The position numbers were made by a program, and so were the translations under genes. A stretch of 64,000 bases of DNA from Hyphomicrobiales bacterium (GTDB lineage Bacteria > Pseudomonadota > Alphaproteobacteria > Rhizobiales > Rhizobiaceae): assembly GCA_900472605.1 (NCBI GenBank), contig UCJD01000007.1:1-64000 (forward strand), in the 5' to 3' direction. The notes under the pieces were generated by a model. The model made no database searches. It was given only the letters and a program-made list of their open reading frames with translations, and was not told the DNA's origin. Positions 1 through 8,034 of this stretch are shown in pieces (positions within the stretch are counted from its first letter, which is position 1; the number at the start of each line of letters is the position of its first letter).

Positions 1-951
1 CAAAAGGTGAAACGCTCTAGCATTTGCGATGACGACGATGTGGCGCATGATGGCGCCGAGGGCGGCCATCTTGGCCTTACCTGCGTTGATGAGACGCTTG
101 TAGATGGCAGCGAGATTGTTGTTGCCATGACTGGCGGCCATGGCGGCGGTGAACAGCAGCGGTCGCAGTTGCCTGCGCCCGCCGCTGGCGAAGCGGCGGC
201 CCTTGAAGGTGCCGCTGTCGCGGGCATGTGGGGCACAGCCGGCAAGGCTGGCGGCACGCTTGCGGTCGAGGTTGCCGAGCTCGGGCATCAGCGCCAGCAG
301 CACCGGCGCGATCACCTTGCCGATGCCGGGAATGCTTCTGAGAATCCCCTGGCGATCCTTCATCCGCCTGTTCTTGCCGATGATCGCCTCGATCTCGCTA
401 TTGAGGGCGTCAATGCGACGGGCAAGGTCTGCGATGTGGCTGGCGATGTCCCTGGCGATCGGCTTGTTGCGTGGCGCCTTCAGCCGGTTCTGTTCCTGGG
501 CGCGCATGGCAACGAGATCGGCGCGGCGCTGGACCAAGAGCTTGACGCTGGCCTCCTGCGGATCCGGCGGCTGCCAGCGCGGCAGCGACGCTGCCCGCGA
601 CAGGCCATATGCGGCGATATGGCGGGCATCGATCGGGTCGGTCTTGGCCAGGGTTCCGCAGGACCGGATGAACGCCTTGACGCGCGCGGCGTCGGCACGG
701 TGGGCCGGGATGGCAAGCTTATCGAGCACGCAGAGCAGGTCGTCCTCGTAGCCGCCGGTCGCCTCGCAGATGGCGAGCATGTCGGCACACCTGGCATAGG
801 GTTTGAGCGCAGCCTTCAGCGCGGCTGCGGTGTTGGCGACGGTGACGGTCTTTGCTGTGTTGCTGTCGAAGATGGTGACCGTGTGCTTGGACACGTCGCA
901 TCCGAGCGCAAAGCGGATGGCAGGCTGGATTTGCGGGATATTCTTGGTCAT
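1..951 (-). CDS. IS110-family transposase (3' end outside window)
   Basis: The frame starts at ATG 951 and stays open to the window edge (317 codons), so only the last few residues are missing. The N-terminal DEDD (RuvC-like) domain shows GCDVSK, then CEATGGYEDD, then KTDPIDARHIA, giving the acidic positions. The C-terminal Transposase_20 part shows SIPGIGKVIAP (helix-hairpin-helix), followed by RDSGTFKGRR and FASGGRRQLRP, the region carrying the catalytic serine. IS110 enzymes act as recombinases with a circular intermediate, guided by a bridge RNA encoded in an element end. It is the only transposase in the window. A frame on the opposite strand over the same DNA is a shadow. Confidence 0.9.
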   Translation of the reverse strand, partial: MTKNIPQIQPAIRFALGCDVSKHTVTIFDSNTAKTVTVANTAAALKAALKPYARCADMLAICEATGGYEDDLLCVLDKLAIPAHRADAARVKAFIRSCGTLAKTDPIDARHIAAYGLSRAASLPRWQPPDPQEASVKLLVQRRADLVAMRAQEQNRLKAPRNKPIARDIASHIADLARRIDALNSEIEAIIGKNRRMKDRQGILRSIPGIGKVIAPVLLALMPELGNLDRKRAASLAGCAPHARDSGTFKGRRFASGGRRQLRPLLFTAAMAASHGNNNLAAIYKRLINAGKAKMAALGAIMRHIVVIANARAFHLL

Positions 952-1160
952 GATGGGGCTCCATGCTTGGCATTGTCTGCGGGCGCGGCGAAAGCCGGCC
1001 CATTCAAGTCAACAAGCGATGCAAAGCTGGTGCGGCCGCGGCCCACTATGAGGACGGTCGATAAGACCTATTCCTGTTCGGACGCGCGACCGCATGATCC
1101 CCGGGGTGGCCACCCCGGGGATCATTCAGCTTCCCCATCAGTAAAGCATGGATGCAACAG
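952..1160 (-). other. Non-coding 5' flank of the IS110 transposase; possible bridge-RNA region
   Basis: About 200 bases upstream of the transposase start hold no credible gene. In IS110-group elements this left-end segment encodes the bridge RNA. The stretch contains a 32-base perfect palindrome (1094-1125) and GC-rich complementary segments. The exact element boundary is not visible because IS110 elements lack terminal inverted repeats. The RNA assignment is inference from position only. Confidence 0.35.
1094..1125. repeat. Perfect 32-bp palindrome
   Basis: Two 16-base arms (first arm ATGATCCCCGGGGTGG) are exact reverse complements with no spacer. It lies between the IS110 transposase and the RIME-like element. 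It could be a structural part of the IS left end, a protein-binding palindrome or a relic of an intergenic repeat. No T-run follows on either strand, so it is a poor intrinsic terminator. Confidence 0.85.
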
Positions 1161-1162
1161 AC

Positions 1163-1272
1163 AATGCCTGTGCTCGTCACAGGAATCCAGCAAGCCCAAG
1201 TCCTTGGGCGGGAAGAGTCTTTTCACGGCGCGGACGCGCCGTGGCTGGATTCCTGTCACAAGGACAGGAATG
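1163..1272. repeat. RIME-like palindromic intergenic element
   Basis: Two outer arms of 29 bases (1163-1191 and 1244-1272) are imperfect inverted repeats with 24 of 29 positions complementary, including a perfect 12-base core CAGGAATCCAGC / GCTGGATTCCTG. Between them lie two further hairpins, GCCCAA/TTGGGC (1194-1209) and CACGGCGC/GCGCCGTG (about 1224-1243), giving a three-way-junction fold. Size (about 110 bp) and palindromic layout fit the Rhizobium-specific intergenic mosaic element RIME1. The name rests on memory of that family, not on a search. Confidence 0.6.
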
Positions 1273-1289
1273 AGGGACGGCGAGGCCTC

Positions 1290-1320
1290 AAAAAAGAAAA
1301 ACCCCGCACGAGGCGGGGTT
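1290..1320 (-). terminator. Intrinsic terminator of tig
   Basis: Perfect 8-bp stem AACCCCGC / GCGGGGTT (1300-1307 and 1313-1320) with a 5-base loop, followed on the minus strand by a T-rich run (A-run at 1290-1299 on the plus strand). It lies 26 bases past the tig stop. Confidence 0.9.
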
Positions 1321-1345
1321 CTTCGTCAAATCGATAAGCCGGAAA

Positions 1346-2827
1346 TTACTCGGCGCCTTCCTCGGAAGCCTTCTTCTTCGGAGCGGCCTTCTTCTTCGGA
1401 GCAGCGGCTTCTTCGCCTTCGGCGGCTTCAGCCTTGGCAGCAGCCTTCTTCTTCGGGGCGGCCTTCTTGGCTTCCTTGTCGGAGCCTTCGCCTTCTTCTT
1501 CGGCGAGCAGCTCTTCCTTGGTGACCTTCTTGTCGGTGACGTCGAGTTCGGTCAGCAGATGGTCGATGACCTTCTCTTCGAAGATCGGCGCGCGGATCGA
1601 AGCGGCTGCACCCGGCTGGCTGCGGAAGAATTCGAGGATCTGCTTTTCCTGGCCAGGATACTGACGCAGCTGCTCGTAGATGGCGCGCTGCATTTCGTCT
1701 TCGCTCACTTCGACGCCGGCCTTTTCGCCGATTTCGGAGAGAACGAGACCGAGGCGGACGCGGCGCTCAGCGAGCTTCTTGTACTCTTCGCGAGCCTGCT
1801 CTTCCGTCGTGTCTTCGTCTTCGAAGGTCTTGCCGGACTGTGCGAGGTCGTTGGCGACCTGGTTCCAGATGCCGTTGTACTCGGCGTCGACGAGCGAGGC
1901 CGGGGTTTCGAACTTGTACATTTCGTCGAGCTGGTCGAGGATCTGACGCTTGACCTTCTGGCGGGTCATCGAGCCGTACTGCGATTCGATCTGGCCGCGA
2001 ACGATTTCCTTCAGACGGTCAGCCGATTCGAGACCGAGCTTCTTGGCCAGTTCGTCGTTGATTTCAACGTCGGCAGGAGCAGCAACGTCCTTGACGGTAA
2101 CGTCGAAGGTGGCTTCAGCGCCAGCGAGGTTCTTGGCCGGGTAGTCAGCCGGGAACGTGACGTTGATGGTCTTCTCGTCGCCAGCCTTGGTGCCGACCAG
2201 CTGTTCTTCGAAGCCCGGGATGAAGCGGCCGGAGCCGAGAACCAGTTCGGCGCCCTGATCGGTGCCGCCGTCGAAGGCAACGCCGTCGACCTTGCCGACG
2301 TAGTCCATGGTGATGCGGTCGCCGTCTGCGGCCTTGCCCTTCTTGGTCTCGTAGGAACGGGCGCTTTCGGCGACCTTGAGAACCTGCTCGTTGACTTCCT
2401 CGTCGGAGATATCAACGACTTCGCGGGTGATCTTGACGCCCTTGACGGACTTCAGCTCGATCGGAGGCAGAACTTCGTAGGAGAGCGTGAACTCGAAATC
2501 CTTCTGAGCCGACAGGATCAGTTCTGCTTCGTCCTTGTCCTCGGTCATCGCGACTTCAGGCTGGGTGGCGGACTTTTCGCCGCGCTCGGCCAGAATCGAG
2601 GTCGGCTGTTCGCGAACGATCTCGTTGACGAGGTCGGCCATGATGGACTTGCCGTAGACCTTCTTCAGGTGAGCGGCAGGAACCTTGCCCGGACGGAAGC
2701 CGTTGATCCGGACCTTGTCCTTCACGTCGGCAAGACGCTCGTTCATCTTGGTTTCCATGTCCTTGGCCGGGATGACGACCTTGATTTCGCGCTTCAGCCC
2801 TTCAGCGAGCGTTTCGATAACCTGCAT
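1346..2827 (-). CDS. tig: Trigger factor, ribosome-associated chaperone and prolyl isomerase
   Basis: 493 residues. Trigger factor docks on ribosomal protein uL23 at the exit tunnel and shields nascent chains. The N-terminal ribosome-binding domain has the signature GFRPGKVP at residues 43-50. A central FKBP-type isomerase domain begins near [14 protein letters not shown], followed by the helical C-terminal arms. The protein ends in a low-complexity Lys/Ala/Glu tail of roughly 40 residues (repeats of APKKKA), longer than in E. coli but common in rhizobia. The start at 2827 gives the expected N-terminus [10 protein letters not shown]. It is a single gene with its own terminator. The neighbouring tRNA-Leu lies upstream on the same strand. 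Confidence 0.97.
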   Translation of the reverse strand: MQVIETLAEGLKREIKVVIPAKDMETKMNERLADVKDKVRINGFRPGKVPAAHLKKVYGKSIMADLVNEIVREQPTSILAERGEKSATQPEVAMTEDKDEAELILSAQKDFEFTLSYEVLPPIELKSVKGVKITREVVDISDEEVNEQVLKVAESARSYETKKGKAADGDRITMDYVGKVDGVAFDGGTDQGAELVLGSGRFIPGFEEQLVGTKAGDEKTINVTFPADYPAKNLAGAEATFDVTVKDVAAPADVEINDELAKKLGLESADRLKEIVRGQIESQYGSMTRQKVKRQILDQLDEMYKFETPASLVDAEYNGIWNQVANDLAQSGKTFEDEDTTEEQAREEYKKLAERRVRLGLVLSEIGEKAGVEVSEDEMQRAIYEQLRQYPGQEKQILEFFRSQPGAAASIRAPIFEEKVIDHLLTELDVTDKKVTKEELLAEEEGEGSDKEAKKAAPKKKAAAKAEAAEGEEAAAPKKKAAPKKKASEEGAE

Positions 2828-3011
2828 GTGTTCCTACCTTCAATTCGTGGCGGCCGTGCCCAGACGCCGTTCGTTTCGATGAGCACGACGCCGGAAAGAG
2901 TTGCCGGGCGTGGCCTGTTCTCAATTCTTCTTCGTTCTGCGTGAGCGGAACGGCGCTAAGCTCCGGGCAATCGAGGGGCACCAATCCGGTCCCTCGCCTG
3001 CAAGCCAGCTT

Positions 3012-3096
<85 letters not shown>

Positions 3097-3252
3097 GTTC
3101 TCAAAAACCGCATGCATATGCCTGCACATGAGGCCTTCCGGAGCGCGGCGTCTCTATATCACCCGATTTGGAGGAGGCAAAGGAAAAATGAAGGGCAAAT
3201 GACAGCGATTTTTGCCGCCACTGCGCGGACTTGCGCCTGCGGCGGGTCAAAC

Positions 3253-3846
3253 TCAGTAAAGCGGCTCCTCATAGGCCGGCTTGCCGTCCACCAGAAGGCT
3301 TTTGATCTGCGCTATGCCATTGGCGCCAACGCTTGCGGCGATCGACACCTGGCCATCCCGCCTTGCGTCTTCAAGCGCATGTCCGGCCCCCTCAGGAACG
3401 TAATAGCGCTCGATGCCGTATTCGACGCGAATGGTTTCGGCCTGGGACGTCTCGCCGTAACTATAGAAGGGCTGGGTGTGGAGCACGGCGGAACCTTCCA
3501 CCTGCGGGAGCTTGTCGAAGGATGATTCGGCGATCTGCCAGAAACCGCCCTCGCCCGGCTTCAACCGTACCCAGAGGCTGCGCTCGGCGGCCTCCTTCGG
3601 CACGGCGCCTGATATCGAGGAGACGGGCACGGAGGAGATGTCGTAGTTCAGCACCACGTAATCGCCGCGCAGGAAGTCGCGCGGATCGACAGGCGCGGTC
3701 TTCAACAGAACCTGCGTTCCGTTGCGCAGGACGGATGCGCGGCTCTGGACGATGTAGCCGAGCACGGCCGTCTGCAGCAGCGCCACGGTGACGGCGGCGG
3801 TGACGCAGCGGCGCTTTGAGTAGCCCTTGAAGGAAAAGATGCTCAT
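3253..3846 (-). CDS. GDYXXLXY domain membrane-anchored protein
   Basis: 197 residues from ATG 3846, which overlaps the stop of the upstream DUF2157 gene (ATGA), so the two are translationally coupled. An upstream extension is possible but would run inside DUF2157. One N-terminal hydrophobic segment (CVTAAVTVALLQTAVLGYIV) anchors the protein. It is followed by the family motif GDYVVLNY, preceded by DPRDFLR. GDYXXLXY proteins are known mainly from this pairing with DUF2157 membrane proteins, and their function is not established. The gene lies between tRNA-Leu and the sRNA/DUF1127 region. No catalytic residues are recognised. Confidence 0.85.
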   Translation of the reverse strand: MSIFSFKGYSKRRCVTAAVTVALLQTAVLGYIVQSRASVLRNGTQVLLKTAPVDPRDFLRGDYVVLNYDISSVPVSSISGAVPKEAAERSLWVRLKPGEGGFWQIAESSFDKLPQVEGSAVLHTQPFYSYGETSQAETIRVEYGIERYYVPEGAGHALEDARRDGQVSIAASVGANGIAQIKSLLVDGKPAYEEPLY

Positions 3847-4946
3847 TGGACCGCCTCCCTGGACTTGCCGGCAAATCGTCGCTCGAGACGGATGACGATC
3901 CACGCCACGGCAGCGACGAACAGGCCGGAGCAGAGGAAGAGCCCCGAGGTGCCGAGGATGGAACCAACCGTCACCGAGCCGAGATAGAGAATTTCGACGG
4001 CGAAGACCGTGTAGGCCAGATAGCGGACGGCGCCGTTGTCGCGCCCCTGCAGCGCGATCGCCAGAACGGAGGCGGCCAGCGTGACGATGCCGAGCGGGAG
4101 AACCCATTTGCTGGCATCGAGCTCGACATGCAGCAGGAACAGGCCGATGACGGCAAGCAGGAAGGAATAAAAGGCAGGGGCTGCCCCCGCCCCCTTGATC
4201 AGTGAGGACAGGCGCGCCACCGGCAGGCTAACAAGGACGAAGACCGCCATGCCGCCGATGATATAGACAAGCGCCAGCCACAGGCCGGAGTTCAACGTGT
4301 AGAGCCACGCAAGCCAGCCAAGCAGCAGCAGATAGGCTAGGTGGCGAACGCGGCCGGCGGCGGTATAGCGGACCAGTGCGACAACGATCGCCGCCATTAT
4401 GGGTGCTGCCCAGGAATCGAGCGTCATCAGCCGCATGTCGGAGCCGCTGAGATAAAGGCCGAAGCTGCCCCAGGAAAGAAAGCCCGCCACGCCCGACACC
4501 ACGCCCGAGCGAAACAGCACGGCGGAGACCACGGCCATGGCGAACCAGAGATACATGACCGTCTGCTCGTCACCCGAGAGATGATACATCTGCCCGACCA
4601 GCGAGATGGCGCCGCCGAAGGAGAGCGTGCCGATGACCAGCAGCGCATTGGCAGCCGCGATCTGGCCGCGGACCAGCGCCGCGCCGGCGCCGAGATGGAC
4701 CGACCAGATAAGCGCGAGGATGAAGAACATCCTGACGAGACGCGGTATCGCTTCCCAATTGGACGCAACCACCAGCAGAATGGCGGCGCCGAGCAGGATG
4801 GCGGCGAGGATCATCAGCACATTGCCGAGGCTGAAGCTTGCCGGACGCCCGTCATATTCCTTGAGCAGTGCATCGGCGGTCTGCTCGGTGAGCAACCCCT
4901 TGCCGACCCACAGCGACAAATCCCTCTCCAGACGTCCGCGATACAT
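3843..4946 (-). CDS. DUF2157 multi-span membrane protein
   Basis: 367 residues. A short N-terminal soluble part (LERDLSLWVGKGLLTEQTADALLKEY), typical of DUF2157, is followed by about ten hydrophobic segments, for example NVLMILAAILLGAAILLVVAS. It ends within the start codon of the GDYXXLXY gene, giving a two-gene operon. The role is unknown. The pairing suggests a membrane complex with a periplasmic partner domain, which is inference from synteny. Confidence 0.88.
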   Translation of the reverse strand: MYRGRLERDLSLWVGKGLLTEQTADALLKEYDGRPASFSLGNVLMILAAILLGAAILLVVASNWEAIPRLVRMFFILALIWSVHLGAGAALVRGQIAAANALLVIGTLSFGGAISLVGQMYHLSGDEQTVMYLWFAMAVVSAVLFRSGVVSGVAGFLSWGSFGLYLSGSDMRLMTLDSWAAPIMAAIVVALVRYTAAGRVRHLAYLLLLGWLAWLYTLNSGLWLALVYIIGGMAVFVLVSLPVARLSSLIKGAGAAPAFYSFLLAVIGLFLLHVELDASKWVLPLGIVTLAASVLAIALQGRDNGAVRYLAYTVFAVEILYLGSVTVGSILGTSGLFLCSGLFVAAVAWIVIRLERRFAGKSREAVQ

Positions 4947-5256
4947 GCCCTACCCCGCAAATCGCGCGCAAACTGCCCTCTGGCGCGCCTCATTTTCAAC
5001 CTTATAGACGTGGTTTGACGATTGAGGAAACGGCTCCTTGTTATTTCCTTCACAGACCCTTTCGGCACAGACCTTTCGAAGCTACCGTTAATCGCCCGGC
5101 AAGACTTTGCACTTACGCTACGTCATGCCATGCATATTGCGCATGGAGACTGCCGATCTATTGCATCGCACTCTTCACTCGAAGTCATTGAGCATGCACG
5201 CAACCGGGGATGCACCCGGACCGGATTACCGGACGCCTTCGGATATGATTTCCGCC
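4947..5256. other. Intergenic region with no recognisable gene
   Basis: No frame here has codon usage or a start site like the neighbouring genes. It must carry the promoter of the DUF2157 operon (minus strand) and that of the alpha-r14 sRNA (plus strand). Nothing else was identified. Confidence 0.5.
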
Positions 5257-5386
5257 GACATGATCGGGATTTGGATCTATCCTCCCTTCCAAACAGCCCG
5301 ATCGACCGACAACATCCTCCTCCCAGTTGCCGGTCATACGTATGGACGCCCATCGGATTGCGCATCCGGTGGGCGTCTTCGTTTTA
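5257..5386 (+). ncRNA. alpha-r14 / CcsR (cuckoo) family small RNA
   Basis: Three successive hairpins. Hairpin 1 (5262-5303) has outer stem GATCGGG/CCCGATC and inner stem TTTGGA/TCCAAA, with CCTCCC (5281-5286) in the loop. Hairpin 2 (5304-5335) has arms GACCGACAAC / GTTGCCGGTC and displays CCTCCTCCC (5316-5324) in its loop. The third is an intrinsic terminator (5345-5377, 13-bp stem) followed by TTCGTTTT. Two hairpins with anti-Shine-Dalgarno CCTCC loops plus a terminator define this family, and the length (about 125 nt) fits. The DUF1127 neighbourhood is also typical. These RNAs are stress-induced in other alphaproteobacteria. The 5' end is approximate. Confidence 0.85.
5345..5386 (+). terminator. 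Intrinsic terminator of the alpha-r14 sRNA
   Basis: Stem GACGCCCATCGGA / TCCGGTGGGCGTC (13 bp with one G-U pair) followed by a T-rich run at 5378-5385. Confidence 0.88.
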
Positions 5387-5626
5387 TCCTCCGCAGGGCG
5401 GCTCATCCGCGCCGACGCCGCTGGATTGCTCATTTTGCCTATTGATTGACCAGAACGTGGCCAAATCGTGCGATTTACAGCTTGAGAAATGCAGCGGCTG
5501 CATATGTGCGTTGAATTCTTGTCTCTGTTAGCTCTTCGCAGTGCAATATATATTCAGCTCATCAAATAGAGGTCAGCGCCGATAGGCGGCAGCTGGCAGA
5601 CGCAAGCCCTCGGAAAGGGGACCGAC

Positions 5627-5770
5627 ATGAACATTTCTCGCTCTTTCAACAACTGGCGCAAGTATCGTCAGACCGTGACCGAACTCGGCCGCATGACCAA
5701 CCGCGAATTGCACGACCTCGGCATCGACCGCGCCGACATCCAGCGCGTTGCTCGCGACGCCGTTCGCTAA
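5627..5770 (+). CDS. DUF1127 small protein (copy 1)
   Basis: 47 residues, too short for many gene finders. ATG 5627 follows the purine-rich ribosome site GGAAAGGGG. The protein begins MNISRSFNNWRKYRQT and contains LGRMTNRELHDLGIDRADI, the DUF1127 signature (L-x-x-L-s-x-x-x-L-x-D-i-G-i-x-R-x-d-I). DUF1127 proteins are short, arginine-rich and alpha-helical. The Rhodobacter member CcaF1 binds RNA and is made from the same locus as CcsR sRNAs, which matches the sRNA 240 bases upstream here. A terminator follows at 5827. The specific role here is inferred only from that parallel. Confidence 0.9.
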   Translation: MNISRSFNNWRKYRQTVTELGRMTNRELHDLGIDRADIQRVARDAVR

Positions 5771-5826
5771 TATCTTCGCTGATCTCAGGGCGGTTCGCTT
5801 CCTCCCAAGCCGATCGCCTCACCAAG

Positions 5827-5862
5827 ACGCCCGCTGCCACCAGGCAACGGGCGTTTTCTTTT
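5827..5862 (+). terminator. Intrinsic terminator after DUF1127 copy 1
   Basis: ACGCCCG-CTGCC pairs with GGCA-ACGGGCGT around the loop ACCA, followed by TTTTCTTTTG. Confidence 0.8.
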
Positions 5863-6079
5863 GTCTTAACGTCTCATTAACGCCTGGGTTGCGCCACAGC
5901 CCAGTATTCCGCCTGCTCAAAAAGTGACACTTGCGCTTTATCTGTGCATCGTATTGCACAATTGCATGGCAGAAGCCTAATAAATGCACTGCACAATATC
6001 GTCGGGATCACCTATATCAGCGTCAACCACTGAGACGGCAATCGCGCCGCTCACTGAACTGATTTTGAGGAACTCCACC

Positions 6080-6223
6080 ATGAACCCGATCCGCATTGCA
6101 AAGAGCTGGATTAGCTATCGCCGTACCCTGAGCGAACTCGGCAGCCTCTCCAACCAGGCGCTTGCCGACATCGGCGTAAGCCGCTACCAGATCCACAACA
6201 TCGCTTCGCGCGCTTTCCGCTAA
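6080..6223 (+). CDS. DUF1127 small protein (copy 2)
   Basis: 47 residues, exactly the length of copy 1, starting at ATG 6080 after TTTGAGGAA. The sequence begins MNPIRIAKSWISYRRT and contains LGSLSNQALADIGVSRYQI, the same family signature with about half the residues identical to copy 1. The gene has its own upstream region, with two TGCACAAT/TTGCACAA-like motifs at about 5950-6000 that could be regulator sites, and its own terminator, so it appears to be a separate transcript. Related Brucella DUF1127 genes are controlled by the LysR regulator VtlR. Whether that applies here is untested. Confidence 0.9.
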   Translation: MNPIRIAKSWISYRRTLSELGSLSNQALADIGVSRYQIHNIASRAFR

Positions 6224-6245
6224 TAGCGGAACGCTTGAAGTACCC

Positions 6246-6280
6246 AAAACGGCGCCTTCACGGCGCCGTTTTCGCGTTTT
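6246..6280 (+). terminator. Intrinsic terminator after DUF1127 copy 2
   Basis: Perfect 11-bp stem AAAACGGCGCC / GGCGCCGTTTT (6246-6256 and 6262-6272), then TCGCGTTTT. Confidence 0.88.
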
Positions 6281-6299
6281 AAGTTATTGATTTTATTGC

Positions 6300-6497
6300 G
6301 TATGAGTTATTTCGACATAGGCCGTGTATCGTCGCTTTGGGACTGATAAGCGGTTTGCTTCCAACTCGCTGGAACCATCTTGGCTCTTACCAGCTATCTT
6401 GTCGCAAGGCATTGAAATCCACCTTGCCACGGATGCATTGCCCTATGCGATCCGTCAGAAGCCCGGCCTCGGATTAGTCTGCACCGGGCTTTTCCTT
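6300..6497 (+). ncRNA. Candidate structured small RNA with its own terminator
   Basis: No gene lies between the terminator at 6280 and the zinc-ribbon gene, yet a second intrinsic terminator stands at 6459-6497 (AAGCCCGG / CCGGGCTT, then TTCCTTTG). Just before it are two hairpins: GCAAGG/CCTTGC (6404-6427) and ACGGATGCAT paired with ATGCGATCCGT (6429-6455, one bulge). Successive hairpins ending in an orphan terminator are the usual form of a trans-encoded sRNA. The 5' end is a guess. A weak -35-like TTGATT occurs at 6287. I do not recognise the family. Confidence 0.45.
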
Positions 6498-6703
6498 TGT
6501 CGGCGCCTCGGTCGCGCCCCAAATATCACAATTGCCTAAAACACAACTGCCGAATAAAGTATGCCGCATCCGGCCAAAATGCGGGCCGGCGTGCACAATA
6601 GCTCATTACAGCATTCACGGGCGTGGCTCGCCCATAGCCGAGCTGCATCCCCGATCCCCCAGTGCATCCAAGTGCTCCGATCAACTTTCCTAAGGACAAC
6701 GTG

Positions 6704-6997
6704 ATGGCTGACCCCAATGCTAAAACTCGTGCCTGCCCGATCTGCAAGGAAGAGATCAAAGTCGCCGCTACGCGCTGCATTCATTGCCATTCCGAAATCC
6801 CTCCAGGCGCCGATGGACGCGCCAGGCCGCCAATGATCATGGGCCGGCGCATTCGTGCGAAGGCGCATACGGCGCCAAAGGCAACATTCAATGCGGGCCC
6901 ATCGTCAGCCTGCAATGATCTCGAGATCGATGACGCCGGAGTCTGGGAGTACATCGGCGAGGATGAGGACTACTGCTATTACTGGGGCCCTTCCTGA
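6704..6997 (+). CDS. Small zinc-ribbon protein
   Basis: 97 residues from ATG 6704, preceded by TAAGGAC. An in-frame ATG further upstream at 6662 lacks a ribosome site. The N-terminal third holds CPIC and CIHC separated by about 18 residues, a CxxC...CxxC zinc ribbon of the kind found in small zinc-ribbon proteins. The C-terminus is acidic and aromatic (WEYIGEDEDYCYYWGP). There is no signal peptide or membrane segment. It is monocistronic, between the sRNA candidate and the LysR gene. Its function is unknown; a DNA-, RNA- or protein-binding role is only suggested by the ribbon. Confidence 0.75.
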   Translation: MADPNAKTRACPICKEEIKVAATRCIHCHSEIPPGADGRARPPMIMGRRIRAKAHTAPKATFNAGPSSACNDLEIDDAGVWEYIGEDEDYCYYWGPS

Positions 6998-7036
6998 GAC
7001 CTAGCGGCGATCGGATCATCGCAGTTCATTGTTCAC

Positions 7037-7924
7037 CTACATCTCCAACGCCCGCAATCGCTCCACCGCGAAATCCACGAAGGCCCGGGTCTTGGCCGAA
7101 ACGTGGCGGCCCTCGGCATGGACCACGTGGATCGGCAGCGGTGGCTCCTCGTAATCTTCGAGCGTCAGGCGCAACTGGCCCGCGGCGACGTACCGGCTGA
7201 CCTGGTAGGAGAGCGGGCGGGACAGTCCCCATCCGGTGACCGCGGCTGCGATCGCGGCGTCGACCGTGTTGCAATAGAGGCGTGGATGCAGCTTGGCGGC
7301 GGCGCCATCGGGGGCGAAATGCCAATCGAGCGGTGCCGATGAGCCGGTGTTGACGATCGTGGCGTGGTTGGCGAGATCGGCCGGTGTCGTCGGTTCGCCG
7401 TGGCGTTCGAAATAGGAGGGCGCGCCGCAGACGACGCGGCGGACACTGCCCACCTTGATCGCCGTCTGGTCGGAATCCTGCAGGCGGCCGATGCGGATCG
7501 CGACGTCGATCCCCTCCTCCACCAGGCTGACGATCCTATCGAAGAACAGAACACGGCCGGTCACGCCTTTATGGATATCGAGAAACTCGGTCATGACAGG
7601 CATGATGTGCAGCTGCCCGAACTGCACCGGCGCGGTGATGGTCAGCATGCCTGACGGCGTTGCGTGCGAGCCGCCGGCCGAGGCCTCGGCCTCGTCGATC
7701 TCGGCCAGAATACGCTTGCAATCATCAACATAGCGCCGGCCGGCCTCGGTCAAGTTGACCGATCTCGTCGATCGCACGAAGAGGCGCGCACCGGTGGCAT
7801 CCTCCAGGAAGGCCACGGCGCGGGTGACGGCAGGTGGGCTCATATGCAGCTGGCGTGCCGCTTCTGCGAAGCTTGCCGTCTCGGAAACCCGCACCAGGAC
7901 TTTCATGCATTGAAGTCGATCCAT
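7037..7924 (-). CDS. LysR-family transcriptional regulator
   Basis: 295 residues from ATG 7924, giving the standard N-terminus [15 protein letters not shown]. The longer in-frame start at 8020 would run into the divergent gene's leader. The N-terminal winged helix-turn-helix has [20 protein letters not shown], followed by the linker helix ([21 protein letters not shown]) and a periplasmic-binding-protein-like effector domain. It is divergent from a GST gene with a 110-base shared gap, the usual arrangement for LysR control of the neighbour. The GST and the oxidoreductase behind it are therefore the likely targets (inference). Confidence 0.92.
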   Translation of the reverse strand: MDRLQCMKVLVRVSETASFAEAARQLHMSPPAVTRAVAFLEDATGARLFVRSTRSVNLTEAGRRYVDDCKRILAEIDEAEASAGGSHATPSGMLTITAPVQFGQLHIMPVMTEFLDIHKGVTGRVLFFDRIVSLVEEGIDVAIRIGRLQDSDQTAIKVGSVRRVVCGAPSYFERHGEPTTPADLANHATIVNTGSSAPLDWHFAPDGAAAKLHPRLYCNTVDAAIAAAVTGWGLSRPLSYQVSRYVAAGQLRLTLEDYEEPPLPIHVVHAEGRHVSAKTRAFVDFAVERLRALEM

Positions 7925-8034
7925 GTCGCAGCCTTTTATTCCGCTTTGAGAAACAGTGCCTTTCTCATAATCGAAATTCCATACGAAATCAGGAACAATT
8001 ATTCTCCCGAGCAATATCAACGGAGACCAGTTCC

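Noticed and set aside
7-1524. 505-residue plus-strand frame at the left edge
   Set aside because: It lies antisense to the IS110 transposase and runs on into the RIME-like element and the end of tig; composition and lack of any domain mark it as a shadow.
1559-2944. 461-residue plus-strand frame over tig
   Set aside because: Antisense to a clear trigger factor gene; the sequence is the mirror product of high-GC codon bias.
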